Source: an uncultured Desulfovibrio sp.
Lineage (GTDB): Bacteria > Desulfobacterota > Desulfovibrionia > Desulfovibrionales > Desulfovibrionaceae
Reading direction: 5' to 3'
DNA: 10,625 nucleotides
Assembly: GCA_945871415.1 (NCBI GenBank)
Contig: CAMBWG010000045.1
Span: 1-10,625 of the forward strand
The position numbers and the translations under genes are program-made. Each line of letters opens with the position of its first letter. Within the stretch, counting starts at the first letter, position 1. Positions 1 to 7,234 of the stretch are shown here, one piece after another. The notes beneath the pieces are model-generated. The model was not told the DNA's origin. It saw only the letters and a list, made by a program, of their open reading frames with translations, and did no database searches.

Positions 1-13
1 GGATGGGGGGCCT

Positions 14-64
14 GGGGGGAAGGAAACACCCTTGCGCGCCAGCCAAGGGGGGGTCCTTCCCCCA
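14..64. other. Long nested inverted repeat downstream of pit
   Basis: The arms GGGGGAAGGA (15-24) and TCCTTCCCCC (54-63) are perfectly complementary over 10 bp. They enclose a second pair, CCCTTG (29-34) with CAAGGG (44-49). The structure begins about 15 nt past the pit stop codon, so it could end or stabilise the 3' end of the DUF47-pit transcript. No T-run follows it on either strand, so it is not a textbook intrinsic terminator. Any gene to the left is outside the window. Confidence 0.5.
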
Positions 65-78
65 ATAGAAAGAAAAAT

Positions 79-1083
79 CTAATTCCAGATAAAGTGCAGC
101 AGCCAGTAGGAGATGAAGCCCACCAGAGCCGACGCGGGCAGGGTCAGCACCCAGGCGGTCACGAGCTGCCCGGCGACGCCCCAGCGCACGGCCGAGAGGC
201 GCTTGCTGCTGCCCACGCCGAAGATGCAGGCGGAAATGGTGTGGGTGGTACTCACGGGAGCGCCGAGCATGGATGCGCCGCTGATGACCAGCGATGCCGC
301 GCCTTCGGCCGCAAAGCCGTGCACGGGCTCCAGCTTGAAGATGCGGTGTCCCATAGTCTTGACGATCTTCCAGCCGCCCACGGCCGTGCCGAGGGCCATG
401 GCCAGAGCGCAGCTCAGCTTGACCCAGAGGGGCACTTCCACGCTGTCCACCTTACCGAAAATCAGCAGAGCCAGCGTGACGATGCCCATGGTCTTCTGCG
501 CATCGTTCAGGCCGTGACTGGTGGCCATGAAGCCCGCCGAAAGCAGCTGCAGGCGACGGAAGGCGGCATTGACCTTACCGCGCGCAATGCGGGCGCAAAT
601 CCAGTAAATGAGCCACATGATAAGAAAGCCCGCGGCAAAACCGGACAGCGGCGACAGCACCAGCGGCAGCAGCACCTTGTTGACGATGCCCCCCATATTG
701 AGCGTGGCAAGACCGCCCTGCCCCACGGCAGCGCCGATGAGCCCGCCGATCAGGGCATGCGAGGAGGAAGAAGGGATGCCGAAATACCAGGTGATGCAGT
801 TCCATGCAATGGCACCCACCAGCGCGGCGAGCACAAGCACATGACTGCCCTGCACGACTTCGGGCAGAACGATGCCGCCGCCGAGCGTCTTTGCGACCTC
901 CGTGCCCAGCAGCGCGCCGCCCAGATTAAGCGCGGCGGCGGCGGCCACGGCAAAGCGGGGCGTCACAACCTTGGTGGAGACGACCGTGGCAATGGCATTG
1001 GCGCAGTCGTGCGCGCCGTTGGTAAAGTCGAAGACAAGGGCCACCAGAACAATCAGGGCCAGCAGCACAGGCACATCAAACAT
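79..1083 (-). CDS. pit: PiT-family inorganic phosphate transporter
   Basis: This is an inner-membrane, cation-coupled phosphate permease of the PiT family, 334 aa, which is the length of the short bacterial PiT proteins that pair with DUF47. Two internally repeated halves are visible. The first carries the signature NGAHDCANAIAT (residues 22-33) followed by GIPSSSSH (102-109). The second carries SHGLNDAQKTMG (189-200) followed by a VSTTHT motif near residue 280, matching the inverted-repeat architecture of the family. Most of the rest is hydrophobic, consistent with about ten membrane segments. The ATG overlaps the last 8 bp of the DUF47 gene (1076-1083) and has no clear Shine-Dalgarno sequence of its own, so translation is probably coupled. 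The stop is TAG. Family assignment is firm; phosphate as substrate is inferred from the family and from the partner gene. Confidence 0.95.
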   Translation of the reverse strand: MFDVPVLLALIVLVALVFDFTNGAHDCANAIATVVSTKVVTPRFAVAAAAALNLGGALLGTEVAKTLGGGIVLPEVVQGSHVLVLAALVGAIAWNCITWYFGIPSSSSHALIGGLIGAAVGQGGLATLNMGGIVNKVLLPLVLSPLSGFAAGFLIMWLIYWICARIARGKVNAAFRRLQLLSAGFMATSHGLNDAQKTMGIVTLALLIFGKVDSVEVPLWVKLSCALAMALGTAVGGWKIVKTMGHRIFKLEPVHGFAAEGAASLVISGASMLGAPVSTTHTISACIFGVGSSKRLSAVRWGVAGQLVTAWVLTLPASALVGFISYWLLHFIWN

Positions 1084-1702
1084 TTTTCAGCACCGCTTCT
1101 TCAAGGGTTTCCGCGAGATTGTTCACCGCGCCCAGCATGATTTCGATGCGGTCGTAAATCTGGCTCCACTTGAACAGCACAAGAAGGGCCTGCGGCGACG
1201 AGGTGTCCTCGTCCATGAGTTCGGCCACACCGACGGCCAGCATCATATCGCAATCGCCGCGCAGCTCGTGAAAGGCGCGTGTCTTGTGGCAGTCTTCCCT
1301 GCGCGTCAGACCGTCCAGCATGAGGCGGGAAAGCTCCAGCAGCCCCCCCATGGTCTGAACCAGCTTGACGGCCGGAAAGCGTACCCGCGAAAATTCAAAA
1401 ATATGCAGACGCGTGCTCAGGCTCTGCACGCAGTCCATGACATCTTCCTGTGCCTGATTGATGCGCAGAATATCCTCGCGATCAATGGGAGTGATGAAGG
1501 TCTGTGAAAGGGCCCGCACAATGCGCACATGGAGCTTGTCCGCTTCTTCTTCCAGAAGCGAAATCTCCTTGTGGATGGCGTCCTTGTCCGCGCCTGCCTC
1601 AAACATGCGCCCCAGAAGGGCGCCCATGTCGCACAGTATGCGGTTTTGCTCCTGCAGCATTTCAAAAAAGGGAGCGGATTTGGGCAACAGAGATGCGAAC
1701 AT
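1076..1702 (-). CDS. DUF47 family (PhoU-like) phosphate transport accessory protein
   Basis: This is a 208-aa, soluble, all-helical protein of the DUF47/PhoU-like family, which is normally encoded beside PiT transporters and is thought to modulate them. Diagnostic stretches are EEEADKLH (51-58), FITPIDREDIL (69-79) and a C-terminal segment IYDRIEIMLGAVNNLAETLE (182-201), the usual helical metal/PhoU-type core. I chose the ATG at 1702 because it gives the normal family length and has GAGGA 5 nt upstream. An in-frame ATG at 1756 would add 18 residues without a ribosome binding site. The gene precedes pit with an 8-bp overlap (ATGTTTGA), so the two should be made together. A promoter must lie in the 1703-1916 gap, but I found no convincing -35/-10 pair there. 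Confidence 0.92.
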   Translation of the reverse strand: MFASLLPKSAPFFEMLQEQNRILCDMGALLGRMFEAGADKDAIHKEISLLEEEADKLHVRIVRALSQTFITPIDREDILRINQAQEDVMDCVQSLSTRLHIFEFSRVRFPAVKLVQTMGGLLELSRLMLDGLTRREDCHKTRAFHELRGDCDMMLAVGVAELMDEDTSSPQALLVLFKWSQIYDRIEIMLGAVNNLAETLEEAVLKNV

Positions 1703-1793
1703 GCGATTCCTCGGCGTAAACGGTTGAAGGGCCGGATTCTCCCGAGCCGGGCGCAACGCCGCGAGGCGTCGCGCGCGCCATAGAGCTTTGTCA

Positions 1794-1888
1794 GGTTGGG
1801 ACCGCTTTGCGTCTCAACCATACGGCCTGTCGTTTCGCGGAAAAATGCGGTTTTTCCGCCACTCCGGGCCGGCGGCGCTGTGCCGCCG
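1794..1888 (-). repeat. Dispersed structured intergenic repeat, copy R1
   Basis: This copy shares a 30-nt block (1816-1845, starting AACCATACGGCCTGT) exactly with copy R2 and 28 of 30 bases with R3. Three hairpins are visible. One is 1794-1819, an 11-bp stem with one G-T pair and one bulged base. The second is 1837-1859, perfect 9-bp arms GCGGAAAAA and TTTTTCCGC. The third is 1870-1888, 7-bp arms CGGCGGC and GCCGCCG. It lies between the end of the pseudouridine synthase gene and the start of the DUF47 gene. Strand is given as that of the neighbouring genes; true orientation is unknown. It covers most of the 214-bp gene-free gap 1703-1916, where a small extra hairpin GAAAGA/TCTTTC (1891-1906) sits just beyond it. 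Confidence 0.85.
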
Positions 1889-1916
1889 CTGAAAGATTTT
1901 TCTTTCGTTCCCTCCC

Positions 1917-2918
1917 TCAGAAAATAGCGGTGGAAACAGGCGCGTCCAGCCAGCGACGCACCGTCGCGGGCGCGCCGCCCGGCGTTTCGGCCAGCGCCGG
2001 CAGCCACAACGGCAGACAGCGGCATTCGGCGGCGGTCATATGAAATCTTCCATGATGCAGAAAGAAACAAGGGGCGCTGCCGCCGCCATAGCGGGCATCA
2101 CCCCAGAGAGGCAGACCCAGCCATGCGGCATGGGCGCGGATCTGATGCCGGGCTCCCCGTCCGATCCGGCAGGCGGCCAGCGTCAGCTCAGCCTTCGGAT
2201 CGGGCATGCCCAGAGCCCGCGCCACAGCGGCGGCCTCCCCCGCCTGCCAGCGGACCAGCGGAGCAAAGCAGGTATGCCGGCCGGCCTCGCCTTCCGCATC
2301 CCGAACCCGCACGGTCGCGCCGCCATCCATGTCAATGGCCGCACGCGCCGTTACAGGCTTTTCCAGCCAGCCCAGCAGCAGCGCAAGATAGTCCTTGCGG
2401 ATTTCGTCCTGTCGTTCCGCCCGGCGAAAAGCTTCTTCGGCTTCCGGCAAGGCGGTGGCGCATACCAGCCCTGAAGTTTCAAAATCCAGGCGCTGCAACA
2501 GCCGGAGCGGCGTCCGGGGCCGCGTTTCGGGCAGCAGCGCCTCCAGACTGGGAGCGGAACCGCCGCGCAGGGCAACCGTATGCAGCCCGGCAGGCTTGAA
2601 CAGAAAGATATAAGGAGCAGCATCCGCCAGAACGTGCGGATGTTGCCGGGGGTACCCCCAGGGAAAAGAGGAATGCGCCTCAGAGGCACAAGCGGCGACG
2701 AGTTCCAGCACATCGCCCTGCCGCACGGTCTGCCCGGGCGCCTGCGCCCGGCGTCCGTTGTGCCGTACGGCACCGCGTTCTATCAGGCGACGACGGGCCC
2801 GCACGCCCATATCCGGCACAAGTTCAGCCAGCGCGGCATCCAGACGCCTTCCGGCAAGGCTGCCATCAATTTTCAACGTCGCGGAGGGCGCGGCGGAAGG
2901 GGCTGGCGTCTCAGGCAT
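1917..2918 (-). CDS. RluA-family RNA pseudouridine synthase with N-terminal S4 domain
   Basis: Converts a specific uridine in rRNA or tRNA to pseudouridine; the target site cannot be read from sequence. The 333-aa product has an S4 RNA-binding domain (about residues 14-75, with GRRLDAALAELVPDMGVRARRRL), then the catalytic domain: FLFKPAG (105-111), the catalytic motif RLDFETSG with nucleophile Asp145, and ARHQIRAHAAWLGLPLWGD (256-274), the Rlu-type HQIR segment. The usual HRLD is QRLD here (Gln142). The ATG at 2918 overlaps the end of the CofD-like gene by 8 bp (ATGCCTGA) and has AGGAG 10 nt upstream. Earlier in-frame starts lie inside the upstream gene and lack a binding site. It is the last gene of the five-gene khpB unit. 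Which Rlu subfamily it belongs to is unresolved. Confidence 0.9.
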   Translation of the reverse strand: MPETPAPSAAPSATLKIDGSLAGRRLDAALAELVPDMGVRARRRLIERGAVRHNGRRAQAPGQTVRQGDVLELVAACASEAHSSFPWGYPRQHPHVLADAAPYIFLFKPAGLHTVALRGGSAPSLEALLPETRPRTPLRLLQRLDFETSGLVCATALPEAEEAFRRAERQDEIRKDYLALLLGWLEKPVTARAAIDMDGGATVRVRDAEGEAGRHTCFAPLVRWQAGEAAAVARALGMPDPKAELTLAACRIGRGARHQIRAHAAWLGLPLWGDARYGGGSAPCFFLHHGRFHMTAAECRCLPLWLPALAETPGGAPATVRRWLDAPVSTAIF

Positions 2919-4080
2919 GAATGGCCGACTCCTGAGGGTTTTCATCGCGCAGGCGCAGGAGCTGTGCGCTGACGGCCTGCGGATCGTGGCGTTGCGGCTC
3001 ATCGGGCATGACGATGGCGGCATCAATGACGTTTATACCCAGTTCACGCAGACGAACCAGATCCTCCTGCCCGCCATAACGCCCCTGACGGCTGTCCACA
3101 AGCACATGCGTCAGAAGCCGGGATACGCCGATACCGGCGGCGTCGGCCTGAAGCGCCCGCAAAAGGCACTCCACCTGCCCGAGAATGGTGCAGGACGGGC
3201 ACTCTTTGTCCCCGCCGCTGTTGGGAATAAAGACTTTCGGACAGCCGGCGGCGGCCACGCACCGGCCGACGCCCTCCGGCAGCAGATTTGCCAGAACGCT
3301 GGAATAGAAACTGCCCATAGGATAGCACAACAGGCCCGCAGCGCCAATGGCGGCAGCGGCGCGCGTCACGATACGGGGACGGCAGGGAGTGGGCTCGCAC
3401 ACGCCGTGATCGGGATCGTGCACGGTCAGAAACAGACGGCGCACGGGCTGCGCCGGAGCGCCGAAAAGATGCTGTCCGACACGTATGACGCCGTTGGAGA
3501 GTTCCGCCGCCAGATGAAAGCTCCCTTCCACTACGGGCAGCACCGATCCCCGAACGGCAAAGAGACGGGCACAGGCGGCCAGAATGGGATCAAGGCGGCG
3601 CTCATGACGCAAAAAGCCGCCCGCAATCACCAGATTACCAAAGCAGGCTCCGTGGGGATCGAAGTCCGCGGGCATGTGCGCCAGAAAATCGCAGTAATAA
3701 CGTCGTAGCGGGGCGGCGAAACGCTCGGGAACATCCAGCCAGAAGGCATGCCAGGCTTCCCCGATGGCGCGTAATTCGTCCCGCAGCTGTCCGGGATCGC
3801 CTTCCTGCGGCATGCGCCATTCCCAGATATCCAGAACCCGCGGCGGCACCACGGCAGGATCGGCCAGCGCCCCGAGCCGGTGACGGATATCGCCCACGGC
3901 AGGCATGGCAAAGGCCCGCCGCAAGACGGCGGTGCTGCCGCCGGAATCAAAGGTGGTAACAATATGAACGGCGGGAACCGCATGGGCGGCAAGGTGACGA
4001 CTCAGGGCCCGCAGCGCGGTTCCGCCCGTAAAGAAAACCAGCGGCGCGGCAACCGTATCCCGCAGAAGGGGCCGGTTCAT
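2911..4080 (-). CDS. YvcK/CofD-like protein (UPF0052-type; possibly the GAK-system CofD-like subgroup)
   Basis: This 389-aa protein has the fold signatures of the CofD/YvcK superfamily: FFTGGTALRALS (16-27), TTFDSGGST (42-50), VGDIRHRLGAL (62-72), FGNLVIAGG (147-155), LPVVEGSFHLAAELSNG (181-197) and YPMGSFYSSVLANLLPEG (253-270). CofD transfers a phospholactyl group in F420 synthesis. YvcK relatives bind UDP-sugars and influence cell shape and carbon metabolism. Nothing else in the window points to F420, so the YvcK side is likelier. A TIGRFAM subgroup called GAK-system CofD-like is known to me from Desulfovibrio-type genomes, but its kinase and ATP-grasp partners are not in this window. An insert at about 80-145 and a CPSC motif (294-297) are unlike standard YvcK. 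The ATG at 4080 overlaps the exonuclease stop (ATGA) and has GGGGAG upstream. The substrate is unknown. Confidence 0.82.
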   Translation of the reverse strand: MNRPLLRDTVAAPLVFFTGGTALRALSRHLAAHAVPAVHIVTTFDSGGSTAVLRRAFAMPAVGDIRHRLGALADPAVVPPRVLDIWEWRMPQEGDPGQLRDELRAIGEAWHAFWLDVPERFAAPLRRYYCDFLAHMPADFDPHGACFGNLVIAGGFLRHERRLDPILAACARLFAVRGSVLPVVEGSFHLAAELSNGVIRVGQHLFGAPAQPVRRLFLTVHDPDHGVCEPTPCRPRIVTRAAAAIGAAGLLCYPMGSFYSSVLANLLPEGVGRCVAAAGCPKVFIPNSGGDKECPSCTILGQVECLLRALQADAAGIGVSRLLTHVLVDSRQGRYGGQEDLVRLRELGINVIDAAIVMPDEPQRHDPQAVSAQLLRLRDENPQESAIHA

Positions 4081-4691
4081 GCGGCGACGCTCCCCGGCAC
4101 AAGCCCCAGCTCCAGCATGCGCAGATAAATGGCGCGGCTTATCCACGCGTCGGTCGCCGCGTAGAGAATCTGGCGCTGACTCAGGACCTTGACGCTCCAG
4201 TTGGAACATTGCGGCCCTTTGGAAATACGCAGACCAAAAAGATTGGCTGCCAGCGTGCGCAATCCCTGACTGGGAATCTGCTGGGCCCGCGCAAACGCGC
4301 CCACATCGGCCAGACCGGCCGGGGTAAAGGGATGCAGCTTTCTTAACTCCCGCATATCGTCGCCGATGGCCACGCCGGTCTTGACATGAAGGGGGTCGCT
4401 CAGCAGAGCCGCCAGCCGCTCGTCCAGCGGCAGCCAGGACAGCTGTACGAGAATAACGGCCTCCTCTGTTGCCAGCTGCACCAGAGAGGGGGCGTTGACC
4501 CGCCCCTTGCGAAAGGAGGGACGTGTTTCCGTATCAAAGCCGATAACGCGTTCCCGTTCCAGCATGGGCATGACGGCCGCCAGCTCCTCCGGCGTTCGCA
4601 CAAGATGAACCTGCCCTTCATAATGATAAAGGGGCATGGCGTTGATCTCGTCACTGCTCAGGCGACGACGTAAGACGTCCAAATCCGACAT
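4077..4691 (-). CDS. DEDDy-type 3'-5' exonuclease (RNase D-like domain protein)
   Basis: This is a 204-aa single-domain DnaQ-superfamily 3'-5' exonuclease. All catalytic elements are present: Exo I GFDTETRP with Asp53 and Glu55, Exo II GVAIGDDMREL with Asp111, and Exo III YAATDAW with Tyr177 and Asp181, which is the DEDDy class used by RNase D. The protein lacks the C-terminal HRDC domains of full RNase D (about 370 aa), so the family is sure but the substrate (tRNA, other RNA or DNA) is not. I chose the ATG at 4691, which has a weak GGA 7 nt upstream. A GTG at 4706 would add 5 residues but abuts a perfect hairpin. It sits 96 nt after mnmE and overlaps the CofD-like gene by 4 bp, so it belongs to an RNA-processing cluster. 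Confidence 0.88.
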   Translation of the reverse strand: MSDLDVLRRRLSSDEINAMPLYHYEGQVHLVRTPEELAAVMPMLERERVIGFDTETRPSFRKGRVNAPSLVQLATEEAVILVQLSWLPLDERLAALLSDPLHVKTGVAIGDDMRELRKLHPFTPAGLADVGAFARAQQIPSQGLRTLAANLFGLRISKGPQCSNWSVKVLSQRQILYAATDAWISRAIYLRMLELGLVPGSVAA

Positions 4692-4710
4692 ACGGCAATC
4701 CGGCACTGGA

Positions 4711-4770
4711 GGCGGCCTCTGGCCGCCGGAGAAGGAAAAGAGGCGTCACTGCACACGGCGGCCCTCCGCC
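4711..4770. other. Two hairpins in the mnmE-exonuclease gap
   Basis: Arms GGCGGCC (4711-4717) and GGCCGCC (4721-4727) form a perfect 7-bp stem with a 3-nt loop. Arms GGCGG (4757-4761) and CCGCC (4766-4770) form a 5-bp stem. The first lies about 20 nt before the exonuclease ATG, so in mRNA it sits next to the ribosome landing site. No T-run follows either stem, so they look more like processing or translation-modulating structures than terminators. Confidence 0.4.
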
Positions 4771-4787
4771 GGGAATGGCGGCAGACG

Positions 4788-6179
4788 CTATTTACCGATG
4801 CAAAACGACGCGAAAACCTTGTTCAAGACCTCTTCGGGCGTATCCACGCCCGTCACGTCCGCCAGATGCGCCAACGCCGTATCCAGACGAACGGACAAGC
4901 AATCATAACTCCTGCCTGCCCGAATGTCACCCCGCAGAGCCTTTATTTCTTCAAGCGCCCGCTCCAGCGCCAGCGCCTGCCGGGCATTGGGGGCAAGCCC
5001 GTCTTCCGGCGGCCGCGCTGCGGCATCCCGCAGCAGCATCCCGCGCAGAGCCGCAGCCAGCTCATCCACACCCTCGCCCGTGCGCGCACTGATCATGACG
5101 CAGGGACGTTCCCCGGCCCAGGCGGGGGGAAAACAGACGGGACGGCACAAATCCATCTTGTTCCAGACCAGCAGCACCGGCAGATCACCCGCCAGCTCCA
5201 GCGCTTCCACAGCGGCAGGGTCAGGGCAGACCTGCGCCGCAGCGCCGTCTTCTCCCAGCCTGCCTCCATCCAGGAGCAGCAGCACGGCGTCGGCCTGCGT
5301 CACTTTTTCCCGGCTGCGCTCAATGCCGAGACGCTCCACCACCTCGCCGCTTTCGCGCAGCCCCGCCGTATCCACAAGACGCACGGGCAGCCCGTCCACG
5401 TTGACGCATTCTTCCAGAAAATCCCGCGTTGTACCGGGAATATCGGTTACAAGAGCCCGGCTGCGCCCCAGCAGGGCATTCATCAGACTGGACTTTCCGG
5501 CATTGACGCCCCCCGCCAGCACAACGGGAGCGCCCTCCTGCATGACGGCGGCTCGACGGCAGCCTGCCAGCAGGGATTCGATACCGTCCGCCACGTCCCG
5601 CACCGCCAGAGAGAATTCTTCGGGCGGCAGACACTCCACCTCGTCATCGGGAAAGTCCACGGCGAGGCACATCTGCATGCGCACCTGATCCAGTCCGGCC
5701 CGCAAATCCGCCACACGCCGCCCCAGTTCGCCCTCCAGACGCTGGAGACCATAACGCACGGCCTCGCGGGACGGCGCGGCGATCAGTTCGGCCACCGCTT
5801 CGGCCTGACTGAGATCCATGCGGCCGTTGATATAGGCCCGACGACTGAACTCACCGCGTTCAGCAGCCCGCGCGCCCTTGCGCAAGACGGCCTCCAGAAC
5901 GGCCTGCACCAGATAGACGCCGCCGTGACACTGGATTTCCGCCACATCCTCGCCGGTAAAGGTACGCGGCCCCGGCATGAATACGGCCAGCACATCATCC
6001 AGCGGCCCGTCGTCATCCAGCACCACGCCGTGATGCAGCACCCAGGGACGAAAATCCGCAAGAGGGGCCGACGGCCGGAACACGGCCGCCAGCACGTCCC
6101 GGGCTTCGGGCCCGGAAATGCGAATAACCCCCACGCCGCCCGCACCGCGCGGCGTGGCTATGGCCGCAATGGTATCCAT
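4788..6179 (-). CDS. mnmE: tRNA uridine-5-carboxymethylaminomethyl synthesis GTPase MnmE
   Basis: MnmE, with MnmG, installs the (carboxymethyl)aminomethyl group at C5 of the wobble uridine in certain tRNAs, using a folate one-carbon unit and GTP hydrolysis. The 463-aa product has the usual N-terminal folate-binding start (TIAAIATPRGAGGVGVIRISG) and helical-domain motif GEFSRRAYINGRMDLSQAEAV. The embedded G domain has G1 GGVNAGKSS, G2 TDIPGTTRD, G3 DTAGLRE, G4 NKMD and G5-type SARTGEG. It ends with the diagnostic FCIGK, containing the catalytic cysteine. The start ATG shares one base with the khpB stop (TGATG), so translation is coupled. Placement directly after khpB is the classic order. Length and motifs are complete. 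Confidence 0.98.
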   Translation of the reverse strand: MDTIAAIATPRGAGGVGVIRISGPEARDVLAAVFRPSAPLADFRPWVLHHGVVLDDDGPLDDVLAVFMPGPRTFTGEDVAEIQCHGGVYLVQAVLEAVLRKGARAAERGEFSRRAYINGRMDLSQAEAVAELIAAPSREAVRYGLQRLEGELGRRVADLRAGLDQVRMQMCLAVDFPDDEVECLPPEEFSLAVRDVADGIESLLAGCRRAAVMQEGAPVVLAGGVNAGKSSLMNALLGRSRALVTDIPGTTRDFLEECVNVDGLPVRLVDTAGLRESGEVVERLGIERSREKVTQADAVLLLLDGGRLGEDGAAAQVCPDPAAVEALELAGDLPVLLVWNKMDLCRPVCFPPAWAGERPCVMISARTGEGVDELAAALRGMLLRDAAARPPEDGLAPNARQALALERALEEIKALRGDIRAGRSYDCLSVRLDTALAHLADVTGVDTPEEVLNKVFASFCIGK

Positions 6180-7234
6180 CAGGCCTGCCCCCGTTCGGGA
6201 CGGCGACGGCAGATGACCACACGCTTGAGCGGGCCGTCGCCCGTACTGCGCGTCTGCACATCCGGCGCATCCTGCAGGGTCAGATGCACAATACGGCGAT
6301 GATAGGAACTCAGGGGGCGCGTGGAGAAGGAACGACCCGTCTGACGAACACGCTCGGCAAGAGCAAGCGCAATTTCCCGCAGCTTTTCGTCCTGACGCTG
6401 CCGGTAGCGCCCCGCGTCAAGCTGCACGCGTACGGCGGCGTTCACGGCGCGCGACACAATGCGGGAGGCCAGATATTGCAAAGCCGCCAGGGTCTGCCCT
6501 TCCCGGCCGATGAGCAGGCCGGAATCTTCCGCGCCTTCCACCGAAACGCGCACACGCCCGTCCAGCACATCGGCCTTCAAAACGATATCCTCGCCGGCAA
6601 TGGGCCGGACAAGCCGCCCCACGGCCTCGCCGGCCAGCGCCGCCAGACGCTCGGGATCAATATCCGCCGCGGTCTGCTGCATGCCCATGTCGTCGCCGTC
6701 ATCCGCGGGATCGGACAAATCCGCGGGCACGCGGACGGCAGGCACGGACGGGGCCGCGGCAGGTTCGGGTTTTTCCTGCGGCGCTGCGGGCATGACAGAT
6801 TCCGCAGGCAGCGGAGCCTTTTCTTCCGCCTGCGGCGCGGCAGGCCGCATCTCGGCCTCAGCGGCCGCCGGACGTGCGCCGGTCTTGCGAGGCGCGCGCT
6901 GCCGCCGGTTTTCTGTTGCGTCGCCTTCGGCACGACGCGGCGGACGGTTCCGTTCGCTTCTGGCCGGACGGGAAGCCTCGCCGCCCTCGGCGGCAGGATC
7001 GGCCGCTTCCGCGCGGCGTCCGGTCTTGCCCAGCGCCGAAGCAACAGCCTCGCGCAGGGCCGCGCGGCGCGCCCGGATCTTGGCCTTGCGCGCGCCTACA
7101 AGCCCGAAAATACCGGACTTGGCATCCTGTATAATCTCAATTTCCAGCTTTTCACGGACGGCGTTGTAATATTCGCAAGCCTCCCGAATGGCCATATCGA
7201 GACTTTTTCCTTCAAATTCCTTGAAACCTTCCAT
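6179..7234 (-). CDS. khpB: KhpB (Jag/EloR) RNA-binding protein, Jag_N-KH-R3H
   Basis: This is a cytoplasmic RNA-binding protein of 351 aa that in other bacteria works with KhpA in post-transcriptional control linked to cell elongation. Domains in order are: Jag N-terminal domain (about 1-55, GFKEFEGKSLDMAI and SGIFGLVGARKA), a long low-complexity linker rich in Ala, Pro, Glu and Arg (about 60-190), a KH domain with GLLIGREGQTLAALQYLASRI (239-259, GREG loop), and an R3H domain with SYHRRIVHLTL (310-320, Arg313 and His317). I chose the ATG at 7234 because GAGAGG lies 9 nt upstream; a TTG at 7240 would overlap that site. It leads a five-gene unit and shares one base with mnmE. The upstream gap carries a possible promoter and a strong leader hairpin. 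Confidence 0.95.
   Translation of the reverse strand: MEGFKEFEGKSLDMAIREACEYYNAVREKLEIEIIQDAKSGIFGLVGARKAKIRARRAALREAVASALGKTGRRAEAADPAAEGGEASRPARSERNRPPRRAEGDATENRRQRAPRKTGARPAAAEAEMRPAAPQAEEKAPLPAESVMPAAPQEKPEPAAAPSVPAVRVPADLSDPADDGDDMGMQQTAADIDPERLAALAGEAVGRLVRPIAGEDIVLKADVLDGRVRVSVEGAEDSGLLIGREGQTLAALQYLASRIVSRAVNAAVRVQLDAGRYRQRQDEKLREIALALAERVRQTGRSFSTRPLSSYHRRIVHLTLQDAPDVQTRSTGDGPLKRVVICRRRPERGQA

Noticed and set aside
94..1140. 348-aa open frame on the plus strand
   Set aside because: It is antisense to pit, His/Gln/Arg-rich and without motifs.
1794..1888. Repeats considered as a CRISPR array or IS ends
   Set aside because: The copies are kilobases apart, longer than CRISPR repeats, and no transposase, cas gene or target-site duplication is visible.
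4866..6302. 478-aa open frame on the plus strand
   Set aside because: It lies antisense to mnmE, is rich in His, Gln, Arg and Pro and has no family motif; it is a frame shadow of GC-rich coding DNA.
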